A stretch of DNA of 36,971 nt from Nanobdellota archaeon (GTDB lineage Archaea; Nanobdellota; Nanobdellia; Parvarchaeales; Parvarchaeaceae): positions 1-36,971 of the forward strand of contig JAJYWD010000007.1 of the NCBI GenBank assembly GCA_021791655.1. The letters run 5' to 3'. The notes beneath the pieces are model-generated. The model made no database searches. It saw only the letters and a list, made by a program, of their open reading frames with translations, and was not told where the DNA came from. The stretch's first letter is position 1. Each line of letters opens with the position of its first letter. This document shows, piece after piece, positions 30,901 through 36,971 of this stretch. The translations under genes and the position numbers were made by a program.

Positions 30901-31344
30901 ATGGACAAAATTATACAAAAAATACAAGCCGTGATATTTAGACGAACGCCGTCATTAGAGTTTTTGCTTCTTCAAAGGACGAATGAGCGAGGCGGATACT
31001 GGCAGAGTGTTACAGGGTCGGTTGAGGACGGTGAGTCGATAGTGGATGCGCTTACACGCGAGATAAAAGAAGAGACCGGGATAGTAGCGGCCGATATCCT
31101 TACTTCTTCTGAAATTTTCTCCTTTATATTCGTTAATCGTGCGAGAGACACGGCAAATGAGCATGTGTTCATGGTTGAGGTTAAGGCGGATGTAAAAGTT
31201 AATATAAGTAATAATGTGTATACCGAGCACAAAAAATTCGCGTGGATAGGCTTTAAAGACGCAAGCAGAATGGTAAAATTCGAGGCGAATAGGAGAGCAG
31301 TGGATAAAGTCGGTAAAAAATTTGGCGTTATCTCCCGAAAATAG
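30901..31344 (+). CDS. Nudix hydrolase, NudB-like
   Basis: Intact Nudix pyrophosphohydrolase. The Nudix box runs from Gly39 to Gly60: GSVEDGESIVDAL then TREIKEETGI, with all catalytic Glu residues. FLLLQRTNERGGYWQSVTGS resembles dATP/dihydroneopterin-triphosphate pyrophosphatases (NudB type), and EHVFMVEV plus HKKFAWIGF are the usual later strands. Substrate is not determined. Its 3' end overlaps the converging proline dehydrogenase by 17 nt, so neither stop region is independent. It lies head-to-head with a dead Nudix gene of a different subgroup. Confidence 0.88.
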   Translation: MDKIIQKIQAVIFRRTPSLEFLLLQRTNERGGYWQSVTGSVEDGESIVDALTREIKEETGIVAADILTSSEIFSFIFVNRARDTANEHVFMVEVKADVKVNISNNVYTEHKKFAWIGFKDASRMVKFEANRRAVDKVGKKFGVISRK

Positions 31345-32197
31345 ATGCTAACGCCAGTGTTGCGTGTCCCTGTTCTTTTAGGCGTCTAATAGAATAATCT
31401 ATCCATTCTTCCCCGAATGGAAGGTATATGTGAATGTTTTCACCATCAACAGCTAGCTTAAGAGCCACGTTGCTTCTTATGCCCTTCAACATGCCAAACA
31501 TTACCCTTGTATTTTTTGCGCTTTCCATTTTCCTAGCCATATTTATAATATTGATATCGTGAGTTGCAACCATAAATTTAGCGCCATTAGAAAACAACAT
31601 CCGCATAATCTTTATGTAATTTGTATCGACAGCTTCTCGCGTTGTATACCCCACAGCAGCCGGTGTCTTGTACGCTCCCTTGACAAGTCTTATTATCCCG
31701 CCACGTTTAGCTATAAATTCCGCATTTTTGTAAGCTGATTTTAGGCGCGCTTGAATGCATACACCGGTTTTTGTACCTTTGCTCCCCCTGTTGTTAAGCA
31801 CATGCAGGTACGCTGAATTTGTGACCGATATCGTGCTAGGCATCTCGGCGTCCAGCCATACAAAGACCCCCGTCTTGCGTGCTACGTTCGTTATAATGAC
31901 ATAGTTGTTTCTAAACTCAGACTCGCTTAATTTTAAGCCTAGCTGCGTTGGTTTCACTGATATCTCAGCGCGTAATCTCTGCCTGTTTATCTCTTTTATC
32001 AGACGGAGATAAGTGTCAACAGAGTTATCTATTGCATTTTTATCTACAAGTTCTTCTCCTAGGTAGTTTATAGTGGCGATTTCATCTCTTTTGTTCATTT
32101 TCTTAGCTAGTTCTAGAGCTTCCTCCGGATTCACGCCCGCGATCCACTTTCTTGCTAGTATCACCGCCTTAGCACTCAATAAATCATAAAGTGACAT
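31328..32197 (-). CDS. Proline dehydrogenase (PRODH)
   Basis: FAD enzyme oxidising L-proline to pyrroline-5-carboxylate and passing electrons to quinone. The barrel motifs SVKPTQLGL, VWLDAEMPS, VCIQARLKSAY, IIRLVKGAYK and ATHDINIINMA are followed by the substrate-binding YLPFGEEWIDYSIRRL, the archetypal C-terminal PRODH signature. At 289 aa it is the short monofunctional form (PutB/PRODH), not PutA. No pyrroline-5-carboxylate dehydrogenase is seen in the window. It lies 16 nt after the N-formylglutamate amidohydrolase-like gene on the same strand, likely one operon whose products would both yield glutamate. Confidence 0.92.
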   Translation of the reverse strand: MSLYDLLSAKAVILARKWIAGVNPEEALELAKKMNKRDEIATINYLGEELVDKNAIDNSVDTYLRLIKEINRQRLRAEISVKPTQLGLKLSESEFRNNYVIITNVARKTGVFVWLDAEMPSTISVTNSAYLHVLNNRGSKGTKTGVCIQARLKSAYKNAEFIAKRGGIIRLVKGAYKTPAAVGYTTREAVDTNYIKIMRMLFSNGAKFMVATHDINIINMARKMESAKNTRVMFGMLKGIRSNVALKLAVDGENIHIYLPFGEEWIDYSIRRLKEQGHATLALASIFGR

Positions 32198-32213
32198 GGT
32201 CCCTCAGAGTTAT

Positions 32214-32855
32214 CTAGGTTTCATCACGAAATCTTTTTACGCCGTGGTCTATAGCGTTCATAAGTACACGTTTACCAGTATTGCATCTTAATTCTATAGG
32301 TAGCTCCAATTGTATTCCGTTAACCAAATTAGGCACGCAGAAAGTGGATATTACGGTTCCGTTAAGACTTCCCTTGAAATACTTGTCTACAACGAATTCT
32401 ATATTCGCCAGACTGAAAGCATTTGTAAAAGCAGTAAGACTGTCTTTGCCTATGGATTTACCATTTGCAGTACCCATGTCTATATAATTTGACCCTCTTT
32501 TGCCGTGTAGGTCTATTATCAGCACTCTCTTTGTGCTTCCTTTTATAAGTTTGCATATAATCTTTCTGAATGGATGGTAATCAGAAACTTTCCTATTAAG
32601 ATCTACTTCGTGTCTGGATACTTTTCCTATCAAAGCTGTGAAGCCACTTCGCTTGGCTATCTCGGCCGCTAGTTCGCCAGTGAACATGTCCGAATCCGGT
32701 GGCATAGCGTGCGTAGCGGTTATTATCACATCTTTGTCGCCCCTGAATAAATCATATTCTCGTGGATGATCGAATGCGATCTGTGACCATGTTTTAATTG
32801 CCCTTGAAAATATTATCATCCCTGAGTTGCGCCGTTGGGCGGCGGTTAGAACCAT
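32214..32855 (-). CDS. N-formylglutamate amidohydrolase-like protein
   Basis: Zinc hydrolase-like protein of the N-formylglutamate amidohydrolase family. Seen are SDMFTGELAAEIAKRSG, a RHEVDLNRKVSDYHPF segment with the family Arg/Asp-Leu-Asn-Arg motif, VLIIDLHGKRGSNYIDMGTA with Asp-Leu-His, and NGIQLELPIELR near the end (the usual Gln-x-Glu). These features support metal-dependent release of formate or another acyl group from glutamate-like substrates, but the true substrate is unknown. The ATG at 32855 is favoured by a TATA-like run about 25 nt upstream (32876-32885); an ATG at 32912 would add 19 residues. It probably forms an operon with proline dehydrogenase. Confidence 0.78.
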   Translation of the reverse strand: MVLTAAQRRNSGMIIFSRAIKTWSQIAFDHPREYDLFRGDKDVIITATHAMPPDSDMFTGELAAEIAKRSGFTALIGKVSRHEVDLNRKVSDYHPFRKIICKLIKGSTKRVLIIDLHGKRGSNYIDMGTANGKSIGKDSLTAFTNAFSLANIEFVVDKYFKGSLNGTVISTFCVPNLVNGIQLELPIELRCNTGKRVLMNAIDHGVKRFRDET

Positions 32856-32944
32856 AGAATTTAAACCAGTATCCAGATAATAAGCATTATGGCGGATAGA
32901 AATTATAAACATCCTAAGCGGGCAGATGTAAAACGGCTGTAAAT

Positions 32945-32953
32945 CTTATAAAT
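32945..32953 (+). promoter_or_regulatory. TATA-like box of the DUF99 gene
   Basis: CTTATAAAT is centred about 25 nt before ATG 32974. A GGAAGGAG run lies in between at about 32957-32964. Confidence 0.45.
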
Positions 32954-32973
32954 CTGGAAGGAGCCTTTACGCT

Positions 32974-33531
32974 ATGAAAGAAAATGTAAGGGTTCTAGCA
33001 TTATCGAGTGGGCCGATACAGCATAATAAAAGAGTCCCACTCATTGGTGTTGTCGCCAGAGCCGGGGGGCTAGTAGAAGGAGTTCTAGCCTCGTTTGTGG
33101 ATGTCAACGGAAGTGATGGCACTCAGCGGATAATAAAGATGTTGAGAACTTCTCAATTTCGTGAGCAGGTTAGAATAATCGCCTTGAATGGCATAGCGAT
33201 TGCTGGGCTTAACGTCCTGGATCTGGAGGGATTAAGGAGAAAGCTTGGAGTAGAAGTAATCTCACTAACTAAACGAAAACCGCACAAACGTGAACTTCTG
33301 CGTGCTATAAAATCTTTCTCCAAACGTACACACGAGGATACGCATGCCAGAGAAAATTTTATAAATTCTCTAAAAGGGAACGAGTTCGCCGAACACGATT
33401 TCTACTTTCAAACTACCCTGCCGCAGAAATATGCGGGAAAGATCGCTGTCAAGGCATGGGATCTGATACGCCTTTCTTATCTGATAGCCCGGGGAATAGG
33501 CCCCGTTCTTAAATCTAATCTAATAATTTGA
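32974..33531 (+). CDS. DUF99 family protein (endonuclease V-related fold)
   Basis: Archaeal DUF99 (UPF0215) family protein, related in fold to endonuclease V but without proven activity. Characteristic phrases are PLIGVVARAGGLVEGVLASF, VDVNGSDGTQRIIKML, IIALNGIAIAGLNVLDLEGL and GVEVISLTKRKPHK. The Asp residues of VDVNGSD occupy the position of the nuclease metal site. The 185-aa length is typical. The C-terminal 60 residues end in a helix with basic residues and LSYLIARGIGPV. It is likely leaderless. Confidence 0.85.
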   Translation: MKENVRVLALSSGPIQHNKRVPLIGVVARAGGLVEGVLASFVDVNGSDGTQRIIKMLRTSQFREQVRIIALNGIAIAGLNVLDLEGLRRKLGVEVISLTKRKPHKRELLRAIKSFSKRTHEDTHARENFINSLKGNEFAEHDFYFQTTLPQKYAGKIAVKAWDLIRLSYLIARGIGPVLKSNLII

Positions 33532-33550
33532 TAATGCGGAGCCGACCGTA

Positions 33551-33560
33551 AATTTATAAG
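33551..33560 (+). promoter_or_regulatory. TATA-like box of the 33582-35901 gene run
   Basis: AATTTATAAG is centred about 26 nt before ATG 33582. The three genes downstream are spaced by 9 and 19 nt and may share this promoter. Confidence 0.5.
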
Positions 33561-33581
33561 CCTCATTATACATCATAGGAT

Positions 33582-33983
33582 ATGTCCGGCATAGATGCTT
33601 CTTTTTTGAAGAGCGTTGACAAAGTTATAAGCAGTCATTACAGGGAGCTGTTAAAAGAGAGAGAATACGAACACATAAAACATGCTTTTAATGATGTGAG
33701 TAAGCACACTACCGCCTCACGTAAGTACCACAGCAATTATGAGACTATCGCAAAAGAACTAAGATTGCGACTTCTATCTAATGAACAGATCTTGAGTTTG
33801 AGGGAGCAGAAGGCACTATACGATTCTATACTGATGCTTGAGAGGCTTACCGATGAGAGAGTTGAACCTTCTGTATACTCCGCCACTCTTGTTGAATATA
33901 TCGAAGAGACTTTCAAGGCGCTGGAAGATGCCGACGAATTAATAAGGAGATACATCCGCGAAGAAACTGATGTATCCAAATAG
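33582..33983 (+). CDS. Small helical protein, unknown (distant GINS-like possibility)
   Basis: A 133-residue, almost all-helical, highly charged protein. ISSHYRELLKEREYEHIKHA is followed by a Tyr/Lys segment and KELRLRLLSNEQILSLREQK, and LYDSILMLERLTDERVEPS leads into a last acidic helix. The combination of a Tyr-Arg-x-Leu-Leu-x-Glu-Arg helix, a later arginine-rich helix and a LREQKALY-type turn vaguely recalls archaeal GINS subunits, but I would not assign it. It is first of a run with a kinase-like gene 9 nt downstream. Confidence 0.6.
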   Translation: MSGIDASFLKSVDKVISSHYRELLKEREYEHIKHAFNDVSKHTTASRKYHSNYETIAKELRLRLLSNEQILSLREQKALYDSILMLERLTDERVEPSVYSATLVEYIEETFKALEDADELIRRYIREETDVSK

Positions 33984-33992
33984 ATGATTTGA

Positions 33993-34658
33993 ATGGATCA
34001 GTATCCTAGCAAGGGGCAGATAACTTTTAAAGAGGAAGGGACAGCGAAATTTGCGATAAAAGCGTATAACAGATTAAATTCCAGTAAATGGTATATAATC
34101 GCCCTTTTTTCGAGCGCTATATACCCAATTGCGGCTAGCCCGCAGAGCAGGTTGGAGCGAGAACTCGCCTTTTTTGACTACAAAATCGAGGGTGTAAAAA
34201 AGCCTAGAGTGGTTAGCTACGATCTCGAAGAAAAGATTTTGAAAAGAGAATACTTGGAAGGGGAAATACCATACGATAAACCGGACTTAGTAAGTAAAGC
34301 ACTCTGTTATATACATCGTGCAGGTTACGTCCTTGGCGACACAAAAATAGAGAATTTTCTCGTTGACAAAGAAGACTCTGTCTCTGTAATAGACGCAGAA
34401 CAAGCCGTTGGTTCATTTGACTACAGGCTGCGGGCTTGGGATCTGTTGCTTTTGTTTGGGTCCATGGCTTACAAACACCTGTATGATTTAGATAAGTATG
34501 GTGAGAAAGTTGAGAAGATAATTCACGCTTACAATGACTGGGATAATATAAGCGGCGAAATTTATAATCCGCTAAATTCACTTTTGCTCGCGGTTATACC
34601 ACTGCCACATCTTTTGAGACTGGCATCAGCTATAAGCGCTAGAGGAAGAGAATCGTGA
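33993..34658 (+). CDS. Bud32/RIO-like small protein kinase
   Basis: A 221-residue kinase-like protein. The catalytic loop reads YIHRAGYVLGDTKIENFLVD, with Asp116 and Asn121 in the HxxG-x3-GDxKxxN pattern of Bud32/RIO and lipopolysaccharide-kinase groups. VSVIDAEQA supplies the metal-binding Asp134 in place of DFG. The N-terminal lobe is short and lacks a clear glycine-rich loop, though AIKAYN may provide the ATP lysine. The C-terminus ends in a hydrophobic stretch (LNSLLLAVIPLPHLL) that may contact a membrane or pack on the lobe. Substrate is unknown; Bud32 itself usually also has basic and DTD-like features not all visible here. Confidence 0.72.
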   Translation: MDQYPSKGQITFKEEGTAKFAIKAYNRLNSSKWYIIALFSSAIYPIAASPQSRLERELAFFDYKIEGVKKPRVVSYDLEEKILKREYLEGEIPYDKPDLVSKALCYIHRAGYVLGDTKIENFLVDKEDSVSVIDAEQAVGSFDYRLRAWDLLLLFGSMAYKHLYDLDKYGEKVEKIIHAYNDWDNISGEIYNPLNSLLLAVIPLPHLLRLASAISARGRES

Positions 34659-34677
34659 GCACAGAAACAATTCAAAC

Positions 34678-35901
34678 ATGACAACAATTTTATCGCGGAG
34701 GAGTAAGTTCGTGGGGACCGCTATCCAGGAAGAGGAGGGTCTGGCCGAGGAACTTTCACGCAACGGCAAAACCATAATAAAACTTAACCGGGGTGATCCA
34801 GCTGCTTATTTCCCAACCCCCAGCTACATAATTGAACCGTATATAAAGGCTCTTCAGGCTAGGAAGACCAGTTATTCCAGGGCGCAAGGAATCCCAGAAC
34901 TGCAGATGGCAGTATCAGAAAGATACAAGAGAAGATACGGAATTAATGTGAATGGCGATAATGTAATAGTCACCTCCGGACTGGCCGAGGCTATATCTTT
35001 CATAAATGGCGCGGTTGTAAATGCGGGGGAGTATGCCATACTTTTCCGGCCTTACTATGTGCAGTACTTATCAGCACTTAAGACAAACGGAGGATTGCCC
35101 GTGTTTGCCGATTACCAGGAGAAGGCAAATTGGAGTGTGGATGTGGACGCGCTCGAAAAAGCCATTAAACTCGCTAAAAAAAGGCATGCATGCATAAAGT
35201 ATCTGCTTATAACTAATCCAAATAATCCCACAGGAACAGTACTATCAAGAAAAACTCTGGAAGAGATTGCTAGGGTAGCAAACAAGAACAATATCTTTCT
35301 TATTAGTGACGAGATATACGATGAGATAGTGTTCGGCGGTGCGAGCTTCACTAGCCTATCACAGGTAGCTGGGGGCCAGCCGTACGCTGTACTGAACGGG
35401 GCGTCCAAGACATTCGACGCAACTGGCTTTAGACTGGGGTATGTGATAATTCCGGGTAGAGATCGTGGGTCTGTAGACCTCAGAAAGAAACTCGTAGATT
35501 ATGCAAGAGTGCGACTGTCCGCCAATACTCCTGCTGAATACGCATTCGCAGTCGCCCTGCGAAATGAAAGGGAGCATTCCAAAGCAATTAAGAATATGGT
35601 CTCAAAAATAGAGAGGATAGTTGACACGGCTATGAAAATGCTAGCCAAAAACCCCTATCTCGAAACGGTGAGACCAAACTCCGCGTTCTACATATTTCCA
35701 AGGATAAGACTGGATCTGCTAGACCTTAGAGATGACAGTGAGTTTGTGGAAAAACTGCTTAGAGAGAAATATGTGCAGACCACGCGCGGCTCGGGATTTG
35801 GTGCGCCATCGCATTTCAGGATAGTCGCACTGGCGCCTAAAGATGTCACGGAAGAAGCAATTCGAAGGATAAATGACTTCTGCGACGCACACGCCAAGTG
35901 A
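34678..35901 (+). CDS. Class I/II aminotransferase (alanine/aspartate type)
   Basis: PLP aminotransferase of fold type I. The PLP lysine is Lys244 in NGASKTFDATGFRLGY; NPNNPTG (170-176) and the Asp201 of DEIYDE bind the cofactor, and GSGFG with HFRI near the end hold the substrate carboxylate. The long N-terminus (LSRRSKFVGTAIQEEEGLAE) and the KTSYSRAQGIPEL segment resemble AlaA-type and archaeal aspartate/alanine aminotransferases. The amino donor cannot be set from sequence; alanine or aspartate formation with 2-oxoglutarate/glutamate is most likely. It follows the kinase gene by 19 nt. Length (407 aa) is normal. Confidence 0.9.
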   Translation: MTTILSRRSKFVGTAIQEEEGLAEELSRNGKTIIKLNRGDPAAYFPTPSYIIEPYIKALQARKTSYSRAQGIPELQMAVSERYKRRYGINVNGDNVIVTSGLAEAISFINGAVVNAGEYAILFRPYYVQYLSALKTNGGLPVFADYQEKANWSVDVDALEKAIKLAKKRHACIKYLLITNPNNPTGTVLSRKTLEEIARVANKNNIFLISDEIYDEIVFGGASFTSLSQVAGGQPYAVLNGASKTFDATGFRLGYVIIPGRDRGSVDLRKKLVDYARVRLSANTPAEYAFAVALRNEREHSKAIKNMVSKIERIVDTAMKMLAKNPYLETVRPNSAFYIFPRIRLDLLDLRDDSEFVEKLLREKYVQTTRGSGFGAPSHFRIVALAPKDVTEEAIRRINDFCDAHAK

Positions 35902-35938
35902 ATTGTCTGGCTAAAAGGCGCTCTGGAAGAAAGCTTTA

Positions 35939-35948
35939 AATTATAAAG
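35939..35948 (+). promoter_or_regulatory. TATA-like box of the surface protein gene
   Basis: AATTATAAAG is centred about 21-22 nt before ATG 35965, in the 63-nt gap after the aminotransferase gene. Confidence 0.45.
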
Positions 35949-35964
35949 AAGCATCTGCAGTCAT

Positions 35965-36971
35965 ATGAAGAGTTTTGTTATAGGTTTATTAGTGATAGTG
36001 TTGTTGATTGCTGTCGGCGCATCCCATGCACAATCCTATCAATTTGTTCCATCTGCAAATAACACCGTAATATTAACGACCGGAATAAATAGCATAGACG
36101 GCTTTTCTGCTTATCCTATTGCTTCAATACACGGCTTACCAATTCTATCTATAAATGGAACCAACGTTTCCGCTGCGTTTGCAGAAAACCTTTCGGCGCA
36201 GGGTGTGAAGAATGTCATAATAATAGGTGGTCCAGCCGTAATATCCAACTCAACAGAAGCGCTATTAGAATCGTACGGTCTAAACGTACTTAGAATAGCT
36301 GGCATAACCGCTCCAGAAACGGCGGTTGATTTGGCTGAATACTTTAGCCCATCTCCGGTTTTTAAGTGTGCGATTTTGGCAGAATACAACGAAACGCCAT
36401 CGGCTACTTACAGATACGAGTTTGCAGCCAGCACTTACGCAGCTGTGCACAAATGCTATCTGTTTCCAGCCTATTTTGGAAATGTCCCGGCCGATATAAT
36501 CGCCTACCTACAGAGTGGTGGCGTAACCAATGTAACATACTTTGGGTCGTCGCCATTGAATACTACTAGATTACCCATAAATGTCACACAACATGTTCTT
36601 AATGCCACGGCCGTTATAGGTCCGCGGGTTAGTAGTAGACTGCTGATAGTAGGCGTTAATGGTAATGCTTGGAATGCTTCCCTAGGCCTTGCATCCAATG
36701 TTGCGGTTAACGCTTCATTCGTACTGGTAACGAATGCCACCGCCCAGATGCCGGGTATAATCACGTACATAAATAGTCGCCCCGGTCTCACTGTTAGAGT
36801 TGTCGGCGTACCATTGATAGTTTCACAGATAGACGCTTCACTCGGTGCGGCCGGCATTGCCTTTACCTCTTACGGGGGCATAGGAGAATTGCTTGCGGAG
36901 AAATTGCTATTTCACTCAAAAAATCTTCTGGAATCTGAGCAGAGGGAGTTCAGAAACCTTTCTACAGTCTC
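35965..36971 (+). CDS. Secreted cell-wall-binding repeat 2-like surface protein (truncated by window end)
   Basis: An open frame from ATG 35965 to the window end with no stop (335 codons seen). The start MKSFVIGLLVIVLLIAVGAS is a classic signal peptide with likely cleavage after SHA, so the rest is exported. Three parts resemble the putative cell wall-binding repeat 2: NNTVILTTGINSIDGFSAYP with IASIHGLPILSING, then GVKNVIIIGGPAVISNSTEA, then LNVLRIAGITAPETAVDLAE; a second repeat-like unit follows (LLIVGVNGNAWNASLGLAS, MPGIITYINSRP). Many N-glycosylation sequons suit an archaeal cell-surface protein. Its anchor and C-terminus are not visible. Confidence 0.8.
   Translation, partial: MKSFVIGLLVIVLLIAVGASHAQSYQFVPSANNTVILTTGINSIDGFSAYPIASIHGLPILSINGTNVSAAFAENLSAQGVKNVIIIGGPAVISNSTEALLESYGLNVLRIAGITAPETAVDLAEYFSPSPVFKCAILAEYNETPSATYRYEFAASTYAAVHKCYLFPAYFGNVPADIIAYLQSGGVTNVTYFGSSPLNTTRLPINVTQHVLNATAVIGPRVSSRLLIVGVNGNAWNASLGLASNVAVNASFVLVTNATAQMPGIITYINSRPGLTVRVVGVPLIVSQIDASLGAAGIAFTSYGGIGELLAEKLLFHSKNLLESEQREFRNLSTV

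Noticed and set aside
1-36971. CRISPR arrays, insertion sequences or integrase/attachment sites
   Set aside because: No spaced direct repeats, transposase-like frames or terminal inverted repeats were seen on reading through; a repeat search could not be run.

Overview
The window is a gene-dense stretch of an archaeal chromosome. Archaeal markers are the C-terminal part of the PolD large subunit (DP2), translation factor aIF1A, the rps13-rps4-rps11-rpoD order, an archaeal-type NMN adenylyltransferase, and AT-rich TATA-like boxes that sit again and again about 25-28 nt upstream of start codons, which points to mostly leaderless mRNAs. Small genes, touching or overlapping neighbours and an almost complete respiratory TCA gene set recall ARMAN/Micrarchaeota-type archaea or their Thermoplasmatales neighbours. 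That placement is inference from gene content; no database search was possible.

Layout. 1-2.3 kb: DP2 fragment with an apparent frameshift at the left edge, dCMP deaminase and aIF1A diverging from one shared TATA element, and a small membrane protein. 2.3-4.75 kb (minus strand): a stand-alone 5S rRNA gene followed 20 nt later by rps13, rps4, rps11 and rpoD. The 5S gene is not in the ORF set and was recognised from its sequence and three-way-junction fold. 4.76-12.4 kb: 2-methylisocitrate lyase, 2-methylcitrate dehydratase, a divergent citrate/2-methylcitrate synthase, a DUF72 protein, malate:quinone oxidoreductase, an orphan, and class II fumarase. 12.4-15 kb: two overlapping, diverged cation/proton antiporter-like genes. 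15.2-18.5 kb: succinate dehydrogenase sdhABC plus a 55-residue fourth gene. 18.6-21.4 kb: a decayed Ada-type zinc-domain gene, malic enzyme and isocitrate dehydrogenase. 21.4-28.2 kb: dCTP deaminase, an NMN adenylyltransferase-DUF488 fusion, peroxiredoxin, a membrane protein, adenine phosphoribosyltransferase, a KaiC-like ATPase and lysine 6-aminotransferase. 28.2-36.97 kb: a ribbon-helix-helix protein, a 509-residue orphan, a Nudix pseudogene broken three times beside an intact Nudix gene, proline dehydrogenase with an N-formylglutamate amidohydrolase-like partner, a DUF99 protein, a Bud32-like kinase, a class I aminotransferase, and a truncated secreted cell-wall-binding-repeat protein.

How it fits together. 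Citrate synthase, isocitrate dehydrogenase, succinate dehydrogenase, fumarase and malate:quinone oxidoreductase supply most of an oxidative TCA cycle feeding quinones. PrpB and PrpD, with the synthase, can run the methylcitrate route from propionyl-CoA to pyruvate and succinate. Malic enzyme links malate to pyruvate. Lysine aminotransferase, proline dehydrogenase, the formylglutamate hydrolase-like protein and the class I aminotransferase suggest growth on amino acids. Aconitase and 2-oxoglutarate oxidation genes are not in the window. No CRISPR array, insertion sequence, integrase or tRNA gene was seen.
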